Shown here piece after piece: positions 43,385 to 52,100 of a DNA stretch of 64,000 nt. The translations under genes and the position numbers were made by a program. Below the pieces are notes generated by a model. The model saw only the letters and a program-made list of their open reading frames with translations, ran no database searches and was not told where the DNA came from. The stretch comes from Pseudanabaena sp. FACHB-1998 (GTDB lineage: Bacteria > Cyanobacteriota > Cyanobacteriia > Pseudanabaenales > Pseudanabaenaceae): contig NZ_JACJQA010000045.1 of NCBI RefSeq assembly GCF_014696355.1, positions 62,001 to 126,000 of the forward strand, read 5' to 3'. The first letter of the stretch is position 1. Each line of letters opens with the position of its first letter.

Positions 43385-44384
43385 TAATCAAGCTCCCTTT
43401 AACTTGAAAATTATTTGAAATAACTTGATAACTCTCTAACAATGCAATTAAATTTATTGCAACTTGACGAACCACTGGGACTGCAACTGAGTTGCCAAAT
43501 TGTCTATACATTTGAGTTCTAGAAACAGGAATAATAAAGCTTTGAGGATATCCCATGATTGCTTTACATTCATTTTCACTAAGCAATCTAATTCCAGTTT
43601 CTCCATCTTTAACAAAAGTTCCAGTTAGTCTTTGAATTTTATGATAGGTCGAACATAATGTCTTAACTTGAACTTTAGAGGTTTGATCAATTAGTTCTGG
43701 TCTACCATCATCTTGCTTAAATAGATATGATTCCTGTAAATGCTTAGATATTGAATAACCACTGATATTTTTTTCTACATATGAGCCTACATATTCTTTG
43801 TTTTTTATGGGTAAAGGGAATCTAAAATCAGGTATATCTTTGGAGATGTCCTCAGATATGCCTACTATAAATATTCTTTTTCTAACCTGTGGCACACCAT
43901 AGTCTTTGGCATCTAAAATACTCCAAAATACATGATATCTAATATCGGGTTGACTAAAAAAAAGGTATTGTCTATTTATAGATACGGATAGAGTATCTAA
44001 TATAATTCTTAGCGTTTTTCCATGATCATGAGTTACTAATCCTTCAACATTTTCTAGAATAAAAGCCTTTGGTCTTTTATTATTTAAGATTTTAACCACA
44101 TCATAAAATAGAGTTCCTTGAGTAGGATGAGCAAATCCTTCCCGCTTGCCGATTGAACTAAATGGTTGACAAGGAAACCCAGCAGTTAATATGTCGATAT
44201 CTGGAATAGAAGATGTTTGAATTTGAGTAATATCTCCATTGGGAATATCGCCAAAATTAGCTTTGTATGTCATCTGTGCATATTTATCCCACTCAGAAGA
44301 AAATACACATTTACCACCTATGCTCTCTAGAGCAAGCCTAAAACCTCCAATACCTGCAAATAAATCTGCAAAAACAAAACTCAT
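43377..44384 (-). CDS. DNA (cytosine-5-)-methyltransferase
   Basis: Start placed at the ATG at 44384, where motif I begins (MSFVFADLFAGIGGFRLALES); an open 34-codon extension looks non-coding. The 335-residue enzyme has the ordered C5-methylase motifs: I (DLFAGIGG), IV with catalytic Cys72 in GFPCQPFSSIG, VI (LENVEG), VIII (RKRIFIVGIS), a target-recognition region (about 190-270), and IX-X (RQFGNSVAVPVV). It methylates cytosine at a sequence I cannot predict, protecting against the partner HNH endonuclease. AT-rich and HIP1-free. Confidence 0.96.
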   Translation of the reverse strand: MSFVFADLFAGIGGFRLALESIGGKCVFSSEWDKYAQMTYKANFGDIPNGDITQIQTSSIPDIDILTAGFPCQPFSSIGKREGFAHPTQGTLFYDVVKILNNKRPKAFILENVEGLVTHDHGKTLRIILDTLSVSINRQYLFFSQPDIRYHVFWSILDAKDYGVPQVRKRIFIVGISEDISKDIPDFRFPLPIKNKEYVGSYVEKNISGYSISKHLQESYLFKQDDGRPELIDQTSKVQVKTLCSTYHKIQRLTGTFVKDGETGIRLLSENECKAIMGYPQSFIIPVSRTQMYRQFGNSVAVPVVRQVAINLIALLESYQVISNNFQVKGSLISA

Positions 44385-44519
44385 TTTTATTTCTAAATCT
44401 TTATTCTTGTTTACTATACACGCTATTAATTTGTAAATGAGATTGCCCAAATCTCCCAATTCCCGAAAATGCGATCGCCTCAACACTCAAGGCAAAATCC
44501 TGAATCTTGCTTGCTTGAA

Positions 44520-44558
44520 AACCCTATTATGTCAAGCTCTGCTTGGCATAATAGGGTT
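44520..44558. terminator. 18-bp stem hairpin upstream of the thioredoxin gene
   Basis: AACCCTATTATGTCAAGC with TCT loop and one mismatch in the other arm. It sits 36 bases before the thioredoxin-like gene. Confidence 0.6.
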
Positions 44559-44593
44559 AGTCACTTTTATAATTTTTTACAATTTTTATAGTC

Positions 44594-45166
44594 ATGAATC
44601 CAGAGCAAATATCAAGTCCGACCTCTACGCCTTCCCATAAATTACGCAATCTATTAGTGGCGATCGCCGCGATTATCTTAACGACAGCCCTATATTTGGG
44701 ATTTCAGACCCAGCAAAGCAGTACATCTCTCGATGCAGTCGCCGCCGCCGCCCAGCCCATTGATGTGGCTCTGGCGAATGATAAGCCCACCACCATTGAG
44801 TTCTATGCGGATTGGTGTAGCAGTTGTCAGTCGATGGCTGCGGATAATTTGTCACTGGAGCAGGAATATGGCGATCGCATGAATTTTGTAATGCTGAATG
44901 TGGACAATACTAAGTGGTTGCCCGAAATTACTAAATATCGCGTTGATGGGATTCCTCGATTTATTTTCTTAGATCGCCAAAATCAAGCGATCGGTGATGC
45001 GACGGGTGCGATTCCCCGCGAAATTATGGCTGCAAATATTGAGGCGGCGATCGCTAATCAGTCTTTGCCCCATAACAGTATTAGTAGCGATCGCACTTCG
45101 CCCATGAAAGAACCCAAAGCCTCCGACAACGCCCAACCAAGGGATCACGGCAAAAAGCCAGTATAA
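44594..45166 (+). CDS. txlA: Membrane-anchored thioredoxin-like protein (TxlA/HCF164 type)
   Basis: A 190-residue protein. A membrane helix at about 18-37 (LLVAIAAIILTTALYLGF) anchors a lumen/periplasm-facing thioredoxin fold with TIEFYADWCSSCQSMA (redox Cys75 and Cys78), FVMLNVDNTKWLPEITKYRVDGIPRFIFLD (cis-Pro region) and a loose charged tail. This is the arrangement of TxlA and plant HCF164, which pass reducing power from CcdA to apocytochromes in cytochrome b6f and c6 assembly. It is not in an operon. WCSSC rather than WCEVC is a minor variation. Confidence 0.88.
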   Translation: MNPEQISSPTSTPSHKLRNLLVAIAAIILTTALYLGFQTQQSSTSLDAVAAAAQPIDVALANDKPTTIEFYADWCSSCQSMAADNLSLEQEYGDRMNFVMLNVDNTKWLPEITKYRVDGIPRFIFLDRQNQAIGDATGAIPREIMAANIEAAIANQSLPHNSISSDRTSPMKEPKASDNAQPRDHGKKPV

Positions 45167-45171
45167 AAAAG

Positions 45172-45223
45172 GCGGCGCGATGCGCCGCTTTCACAGATTA
45201 AAAAAAGCGGCGCATCGCGCCGC
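45172..45223. terminator. Inverted pair of GC-rich hairpins
   Basis: GCGGCGCGATGCGCCGCTT at 45172-45190 is repeated inverted at 45205-45223. Each half is itself nearly palindromic, flanked by AAAAAA and TTTTT. It separates two convergent genes and is a bidirectional terminator candidate. Confidence 0.75.
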
Positions 45224-45237
45224 TTTTTCAGGGTTTT

Positions 45238-46773
45238 TTAAGGTGTTTGGCGAGTTACTTCGGGGGTAGTTGGTAATGTGTTTGGCGAAGGCGATGCGTT
45301 AGGTGTTGCATTTGGTAATGGCAACGGAATCGACTCAATCACACTGGTACTACCACCATTGCTAGGAGTTGCCGAAGGATTAGAGTTTGTGGCATCCGTA
45401 GAATTAGAATTCGCAGGATTAGCATTATTAGCAGGTAAACTGCCCCCAGTTAAGAAAAACTCATAGGTAGCTCGCGAAATCTGACGGATTAACTCATTAG
45501 CTCGCTGATCATTGTCAGGACGCTTTACCATGACCGCGATCGCATAGCGCTTACCATTCGGCATATCCACGATCCCCGCATCACCCACAGCTAAGCCAAT
45601 ATCTCCAGTTTTATGAATAATTCGGGCTTCTTCGCCAATCCCCTGTGGCAAAAGCGTATTAGTAATTGGGCGACGCATGATATCCATAAAGCGATCGCGA
45701 CTGCGGGGTTCGATCAACTTACCGCGATCGATCATCGCTAACAAGGTCACCAAATCCTGAGTACTAATCGTATTTGTTCCCTCTAAATCTGGCAGTTGAT
45801 TATTGATAACAATCGAATTCAAGCCCCAAGATTTAAAGCGTTGATTAAGAACCGCAAGGCCACCTAAGCGTTTGATGATCATGTTCGTGGCAGTGTTGTC
45901 ACTAATCACGATCATTTTAGTGGCAGTTTCTAAAGCCGAAATCTTTGTGCCTGTGGGTAAATATTGCAAATCGCCAGCCTGACCAACTTTGACATCGGCG
46001 GTCATTTCTAGCTGCTCATCAAGCTTAATTTTGCCTGCATCTACATCTTGAAAAAAAGCTACCAAAATGGGCGTTTTGATGGTGCTTGCCGCCGCAATCG
46101 CTTGATTTGCGCCGATCTGAGCAAAGGCTCCTGAGTCAATATCCACCACCATCATTTGCATGGATAGATCTTTTTCCTTGGCAGCTAAATCTTTGATCTT
46201 GCTCACTAAGGTCGTTGCTTCAGTCTTGAGTTCTAGCGGAACTATTTCTTTATTTTTAGTCTCCTCTTTGGCAACCACCTCTGGCACAGTGTTTTTAGTT
46301 CGCATAGATTGCTGATTTTGCCAGAAGGAGATCGCTGTCCCTGCAATGACACTCAATCCCACCCCAGCGATCGCTAGCCGTAGGACTTGCCAACCAAAAG
46401 ATTTTGCAGGAGATTTAATGGGGATCGGGCGATTGGGAGGATTGCCAGATGGTTTGCGGCGCGTCCTTACCTCGGTCTTCGCTTCAGGGCGATTGGCTGA
46501 CGGATTTTGACTACGCTGTTCAGGACGGGCTTCAATTCGACCTTGACGATTGGGGAGGGGCTTAACCTTATTTTCAGCTAAGCGAGTTTCAAAGCGATGA
46601 TCGATAATTGGCTCAGGCGATCGCGTGGGACGAGGCTTCGGGTCGGAACTTAAGGGACGCAGAATGGAGTCACTGCTTGTCACAGCCTTAGTGCGACGCT
46701 CTCGCAATTTATTTAAACGCGCTTCTCGGCTTTTGTCGGTAGCGTCAGGCGATGAAAAGTTTCTTGGTTCCAC
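45238..46773 (-). CDS. Membrane-anchored class A beta-lactamase-fold protein
   Basis: A 511-residue protein from a GTG start. A basic, Pro-rich cytoplasmic region (1-125) is followed by one membrane helix (about 131-150) and an external serine-hydrolase domain. STIK (230-233), SDN (291-293) and HKTG (387-390) are the three motifs of class A beta-lactamases. The omega-loop Glu is not obvious (a candidate is E331). A Ser/Asn/Pro-rich tail ends it. Such proteins with long anchors are common in cyanobacteria and may be penicillin-binding or peptidoglycan-related rather than resistance enzymes. Confidence 0.85.
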   Translation of the reverse strand: MEPRNFSSPDATDKSREARLNKLRERRTKAVTSSDSILRPLSSDPKPRPTRSPEPIIDHRFETRLAENKVKPLPNRQGRIEARPEQRSQNPSANRPEAKTEVRTRRKPSGNPPNRPIPIKSPAKSFGWQVLRLAIAGVGLSVIAGTAISFWQNQQSMRTKNTVPEVVAKEETKNKEIVPLELKTEATTLVSKIKDLAAKEKDLSMQMMVVDIDSGAFAQIGANQAIAAASTIKTPILVAFFQDVDAGKIKLDEQLEMTADVKVGQAGDLQYLPTGTKISALETATKMIVISDNTATNMIIKRLGGLAVLNQRFKSWGLNSIVINNQLPDLEGTNTISTQDLVTLLAMIDRGKLIEPRSRDRFMDIMRRPITNTLLPQGIGEEARIIHKTGDIGLAVGDAGIVDMPNGKRYAIAVMVKRPDNDQRANELIRQISRATYEFFLTGGSLPANNANPANSNSTDATNSNPSATPSNGGSTSVIESIPLPLPNATPNASPSPNTLPTTPEVTRQTP

Positions 46774-46868
46774 TGCTATTTATAACTCCGATACAAGAAT
46801 TTCTCTGGATTTTTCCCAAAAAATTGACTTAGTCAATTTTTTTTAGAAGTAAGTAATGTCTCTAAGCT

Positions 46869-46905
46869 TTCTTCAAGAAATTTACTATGCAAATTTCTTG
46901 AAGAA
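46869..46905. terminator. 15-bp perfect hairpin after trmJ
   Basis: TTCTTCAAGAAATTT pairs with AAATTTCTTGAAGAA around a seven-base loop, one base past the trmJ-like stop on the minus strand. Confidence 0.7.
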
Positions 46906-46906
46906 G

Positions 46907-47656
46907 TCAGTCAAGATGGGCTGTAGCCCAATTGACTTGGCGTAAAATTCCTCGCAGCATCGTCACCTCAGCAGAAGTTAGATTTGCGCGATCGCCTATA
47001 TGCCGAAACTTTTGCAACCGAGCAAAGGCTGTATGTGGATAAACATAGCCAATCTTGAGCAATATCGCTTCAAGTTGCTGGTAGTAAGCCTCTACCTCTT
47101 CGCGGGGGGCAAGGTCTATGGGTGCTGACTTTAGCAAATCTTGCGCGATTTGGCTAGTCAAATTTTCGTGACATTGGGGATTCACTTGCAGCAGTTGCCA
47201 TTGATAGCAGCAAATGCCTACGGCTTGGGCTAAATTTAGCGATGGATAATCAGGATTAACGGGGATTCGCATTACCTGTTGGCAATGTTGAATTTCGGCA
47301 TTGCTTAGCCCACGATCCTCCGCCCCAAAGACGATCGCACTGGTGGTTACTTGCGATAACCAAGTTAGCCCTGTCTGGGGATCAGTAACCGCTAATTCGC
47401 CATTGTCAATGCGCCCTGCGGTAGCGATCGCTCGCTGACAACCAACTAAGGCGGCAGGTAAACTATCAACGATTCTTGCTTTTTCTAAAATTTCTGGCGC
47501 ATGGACTGCCATCTGTAGGGCTTCTTCGCTGAGGCGATCGCATTGCGGATTAACTAACCACAGTTCCGACAATCCAAAATTTTTCATGACTCGCGCCACT
47601 GAGCCAAGGTTTCTCGCCCCCGCCGTCTCAATTAACACGATTCTAGGATTTGACAT
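46907..47656 (-). CDS. TrmJ-type SPOUT tRNA/rRNA methyltransferase
   Basis: A 249-residue SpoU-superfamily methylase. Motif 1 is RIVLIETAGARNLGSVARVMKNFGLSELWLVNPQC, motif 2 AIVFGAEDRGLSNAEI, motif 3 VMRIPVNPDYPSLNLAQAVGICCYQW; together they make the trefoil knot that binds SAM. The C-terminal REEVEAYYQQLEAILLKIGYVYPHT is seen in TrmJ, which 2'-O-methylates residue 32 of tRNAs. Cytoplasmic and probably dimeric. It stands alone, with a type A/C repeat array upstream. Confidence 0.92.
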   Translation of the reverse strand: MSNPRIVLIETAGARNLGSVARVMKNFGLSELWLVNPQCDRLSEEALQMAVHAPEILEKARIVDSLPAALVGCQRAIATAGRIDNGELAVTDPQTGLTWLSQVTTSAIVFGAEDRGLSNAEIQHCQQVMRIPVNPDYPSLNLAQAVGICCYQWQLLQVNPQCHENLTSQIAQDLLKSAPIDLAPREEVEAYYQQLEAILLKIGYVYPHTAFARLQKFRHIGDRANLTSAEVTMLRGILRQVNWATAHLD

Positions 47657-47693
47657 ATAGCGATCATATTATTATTCGTATGGATTGGGATTT

Positions 47694-47839
47694 TATAGCT
47701 CTAGTTTTATGTCCTGATACCAAATCACGAAAGTGCGGCAACACTTTTGTGATTTAAAAACCAAATCCAGTAAGGTTTTTAAAATGAAGAAATGGTGTAG
47801 CCATTTCTTCATTTGGTATGACTAGGATGGCTACAGCTA
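47694..47839. repeat. Type A ends enclosing a type C double hairpin
   Basis: The outer ends are TATAGCTCTAG...TCCT and AGGATGGCTACAGCTA. The inside (47717-47819) is bounded by ATACCAAAT/ATTTGGTAT and contains two hairpins (AAATCACGAAAGTG/CACTTTTGTGATTT and AAATGAAGAAATGG/CCATTTCTTCATTT) separated by a CCAAATCCAGTAAGG spacer. The type C part matches the copy at 8101-8190. Confidence 0.7.
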
Positions 47840-47864
47840 CAGAAGCAAAATAAATACATTATCA

Positions 47865-48782
47865 ATGGACTTACCACTCGTCTATCATCCCAACTACGTC
47901 GCCCCGATCGCGAATACCCATCGCTTCCCGATGGAAAAATTTCGGCTACTGTATGAGATGTTGATTGCCGATGGAGTAGCCAGATCAGAACAGTTTTATC
48001 GACCAGAATTACCAGATTTAGAGGTTATTGCTTCAGTCCACGATCGCCAATATGTCGAGGCATACTGGCAAGGCACTCTGGAACACAAAGCTCAACGCCG
48101 CATCGGGTTGCCTTGGACTCGCGAACTTGCCTACCGCACTAGAATTGCCGTGGGCGGATCGCTTTTAACGGCGAGACTTGCACTTCAGCATGGCTTAGCT
48201 TGTAACACCGCAGGGGGAACCCATCATGCTTTTCCTAGCTATGGTTCAGGCTTTTGTATTTTTAATGATCTGGCGATCGCTTCGCGAGTACTGCTCAATG
48301 AGGGGCTAGTTAAGAAGATATTAATTGTTGATTTGGATGTGCATCAAGGGGATGGTACAGCGCTTATTTTTCAGGATGAGGCGAAGGTATTTACCTTCTC
48401 GATGCATTGCCAGATTAACTTCCCTTTGGTTAAGCAAATCAGCGATCGCGATGTTCCATTGCCTGAAGGGATGGAAGACGATGCTTATTTACAAACTCTT
48501 GCCAATCATCTGCCCGATTTATTAACGGAATTTAAGCCCGATCTGGTGCTTTATGATGCGGGTGTTGATCCGCATATTAGCGATCGCCTTGGTAAACTGG
48601 CTCTCACCGATGCGGGACTCTATCGGCGCGATATGCAGGTTTTGAGTACCTGTGTGTCTCAAGGTTTTCCTGTGGCAAGTGTGATTGGGGGCGGTTATTG
48701 CGAAGATATGCGATCGCTGGTCTATCGGCATTCGCTCTTGCATCGTGCCGCTAGTGAGGTTTATCGCCACTATCGCCTTTAA
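47865..48782 (+). CDS. Histone-deacetylase-family deacetylase (class II/acetoin-utilisation type)
   Basis: A 305-residue arginase/deacetylase-fold enzyme. Catalytic His120-His121 is in AGGTHHAFPSYGSGFCIFNDLA, zinc ligands are in VDLDVHQGDGTA (D158, H160) and LYDAGVDPH, and the C-terminal loop is VASVIGGGYCEDM. It is probably a zinc hydrolase acting on acetylated lysine, polyamine or a small amide in the cytoplasm; bacterial members seldom have a proven substrate. The start has no clear ribosome site. Its TAA begins a perfect hairpin. Confidence 0.94.
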   Translation: MDLPLVYHPNYVAPIANTHRFPMEKFRLLYEMLIADGVARSEQFYRPELPDLEVIASVHDRQYVEAYWQGTLEHKAQRRIGLPWTRELAYRTRIAVGGSLLTARLALQHGLACNTAGGTHHAFPSYGSGFCIFNDLAIASRVLLNEGLVKKILIVDLDVHQGDGTALIFQDEAKVFTFSMHCQINFPLVKQISDRDVPLPEGMEDDAYLQTLANHLPDLLTEFKPDLVLYDAGVDPHISDRLGKLALTDAGLYRRDMQVLSTCVSQGFPVASVIGGGYCEDMRSLVYRHSLLHRAASEVYRHYRL

Positions 48783-49076
48783 AAACAGAAAATGGCGTAG
48801 CCATTTTCTGTTTTTAAAGTGCAAGAAAATAGGGGGGTAAGTAGCGAAAAAAACAAATTTGTAGCGCACGCGCAGGGTGCGCCACAAATTTTGTTTTTTT
48901 AAGAAAGTGTGGTCACACTTTCTTGATTTGGTATTATCCGAAATATAGGTTTAAACTATATAATCAATTTTTTAGATTCGGCTAAGTAGCTGGGCATCAT
49001 TAAAATATAAAACCCTAAAAGCTGTAGCTTACGCTGCGCTTGCGCTATAGCTTTTGGTTTTATATTTTAATGATGC
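48781..49076. repeat. Cluster of four hairpins in a gene-free spacer
   Basis: Inside this stretch are AAAAACAGAAAATGGC-GTA-GCCATTTTCTGTTTTT (48781-48815), an imperfect ACAAATTTGT stem (48853-48899), AAGAAAGTGTG/CACACTTTCTT with a GATTTGGTAT end resembling half of type C (48901-48934), and a long AT-rich stem bounded by GCATCAT/ATGATGC (48994-49076). No gene is seen between 48783 and 49140. Confidence 0.7.
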
Positions 49077-49140
49077 CTCGCTAGTTATCTATAATTTAAG
49101 GCACTTCTTTTTGCTCTAATCACAATCCGAAAAGGCAACA

Positions 49141-52100
49141 ATGGGCAATACATCTAATCAGGCTTCAGAAAATATTTCATCTGATAATAAAGAGCTATTA
49201 CAAGAGCTATCGATGACTTTAGAACTCTATGAAGATGAGTTTAAGTTACTCTTAGCCCGATGTAATTATCAAGATTTGCGCGATCGCCTGATTACTCACC
49301 TTAAGGAAATTCACCCCCAAGCGATTTATGAAATAAAGTTGCCGCGATCGCAAAAGGATCTCTATAGCTACATCATGGCTCAAGTGCGATCGGAGACTCC
49401 CAAAGTATTGTCGATTGTGGGGCTAAATGAGCTGGAAGATTTACACGCCGCACTTTTGGATATCAATCTCAATCGTGAGATGTTTCGCAATAATTGTCCT
49501 TATCCGATTATTTGGTGGATTTCTGACAGTACCCATAAGCGAATTATTCGGACTGCGCCAGACTTTGAGAGTTGGACGACGACGCTAGAGTTTCCCATTG
49601 ATACCGATGAGTTACTGACTTCTCTACATGATGGCAGTGAAGCTCTCTTTAGTCATGTGCTTGAGCCGAGTAAGATTCCTTTTTTCAAAAAGTTAGGAGA
49701 GATTGATCAGCTAGGTTCCCTTCAATGCTCTGAACTAGAAATAGCACTCAAGGATTTAAGCGATCGCGGTTTGAATATTGAACCAAAATTGCAAGCAAAT
49801 CTTAACTTTATTCGCGGTTTAGATGCGCTGCCGCCAAGTAGTTCGCCTAAAAAAGCTCTGGAATATTTGCAAGCAAGTTTGACATATTGGCAGCTTGTAG
49901 CAGATTTTGAGCGTTCTGGGCTATTACTTAATCAAATTGGCGAATTAAATTATCAAATCACCGATGCTGAAAAAAATCGTCCTCCAGAGTGGAACATAGC
50001 AAGATCAGCATTTCAAGCTTCTATCGAATTTTTTGAAAAAGCGAATCGTCCTGATCTTTTAGCAGATGTGATTCTGCGATTGGTCATGACGGCTAAACGA
50101 ATGGATGATTGGGATGCTATGGAATCTCTAGTTCAAAAAGCCTTACCTCTACATCTTGAGTTTCATAATGCTTATCACCTTGCCTTAGATCATCGATATT
50201 TGGCTGAAATTGCGATCCGAAAGCAGGACTGGGAATCTGCCAGAACTCAGGCAAAGATGGCTTTATCTTTTTTAACCCAAGTACCAGAAGCAAATCAAGA
50301 ATGGCGCAATTTATATTTATCCACAATCGCTGAAACTGAAATCAGACTTGGTAATGATCGAGAAGGATTGCAATTATTGCTTGAGGCCAGAGAGTTAGGA
50401 GATACGGGACATCCAAAGGTTAATATTGCCTTTTTGATAGAATTGCGATCGCTTTACACTAGACAAAAGCAATATCTTGAAGCTTTTGTCACTAAGCAAG
50501 AACAATTTGCGATCGAGCAGCAGTATGGTTATCGGGCTTTTATTGGTGCGGGAAGATTGCAGGGTAAGAAGTCGGTCGGCAAATCGCAAACTGATGTGGC
50601 AACGGAAATAGAAGCTTCGGGACGGAAGCATGATCTTGATGAGTTAATCACGCGCATTGCTAAGCCTAGCTATAAGATGATTGTGCTGTATGGCAAATCT
50701 GGCGTGGGCAAGAGTTCGTTAGTGAATGCAGGATTAATCCCCAAGTTGGAGCATACTTCGTTTGAGGGTAGAGATGTTTGCGCGATCGCTATGCGAGTTT
50801 ATACAAATTGGGAAGAGGAGTTAGAGAAGGCTTTGAAGCCCCTCACCCCCCAGCCCCCTCTCCCAATGGAAAGTAAAGCCCTCACCCCCCAGCCTCCTCT
50901 CCCATGGGGAAAGGGGGAGACAGATTCTTTGTCTATAGATAAAGAATCTGAGAATGAAGTCTTGCTCCCCTCGCCCTCTGGGAGAGGGGCTGGGGGTGAG
51001 GGCATCATTGCGAAACTGCGAGAAAAAGAATCGCAAAACTTCCGTTTAGTTTTGATTTTTGATCAATTTGAGGAGTTCTTTTTTGTTTATTACAATCAAC
51101 CTACTGAGCGTCGCCGCTTTTTTGAATTTATTGGAAAGTTGCTGAATGACTCGCAAAATCTATCTTCGCTGAAGGTGGTTTTGTCGTTGCGGGAGGACTA
51201 TCTGCATTATTTGCTGGAGTGCAATCAGATTGAGAGTATGGCAGCGATCGATCAAGATATTCTCAGTAAGAATGTGTTGTATCGGGTGGGGAATCTCAAG
51301 GTCGAGGCGGCTAAGTCGCTGATTCAGACTCTTACTCAGAAGTCTCGATTTTATTTGGAGCCTGAGTTGATTGGGGCGATCGCAGATGATCTCAAGGATG
51401 AGCTAGGTGAGGTACGTCCAATAGAGCTTCAGGTGGTGGGGGCGCAGTTGCAACAGGAGGGGATCAAGACTTTGGAGCAATATCGTCTGTTGGGTGCGAA
51501 TCCGAAGGCGACATTAGTAGAGCGATATTTGAATGATGTGATTGTGGATTGTGGGGAGGAGAATCAGCGCTTAGCTAAGTTTTTGCTGTTTATGATGACG
51601 GATGAGCGGGGGACTCGTCCACTAAAGACTCGTGTGGAGTTAGAGAAGGATTTGCATGATTTGCTGACTGAGATGCAGGGAGATACATCGGCGTTGGATT
51701 TGGTGTTGGAGATTTTTGTGCGATCGGGTTTGGTGGTGTTAATCCCTGAGTCACCTTTGGATCGGTATCAGTTGGTGCATGATTATTTAGCGGAGTTTAT
51801 CCGTGCGTCGCAAGCGCCTGAGATGGCGAAGTTGCAGCAGGAGTTAATGGAGACTAGGGAGACATTAAAGCAAACTGTGGATCGGCTGAGTGTTGCGGTG
51901 AAGGATGAAGAGGCGGCGAAATTTAAGGCAAGGGGTCGGAGTCGGTTGGCTTTTGGGGTGGGGATTGTGGCGAGTGTGATGGCAGTTGGTGCAGGAATTG
52001 CGAGTTTTATTGCATTAAAAAGTAGTGTTGACTCAAAATTTATCTCTGATAGTTACAAGATGGTATCGTTGCTGAATGGAAATCTTCAGCTTGAGGCTTT

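Noticed and set aside
45238-46773. Interpretation as an antibiotic-resistance beta-lactamase
   Set aside because: The three serine-hydrolase motifs are present, but the long cytoplasmic region, membrane anchor and unclear omega-loop Glu make a housekeeping or cell-wall role as likely. No resistance context is seen.
50799-51036. Two minus-strand frames over the in-frame repeat (PSPPAPLPEGEG type)
   Set aside because: They are the reverse reading of the palindromic repeat inside the STAND gene.
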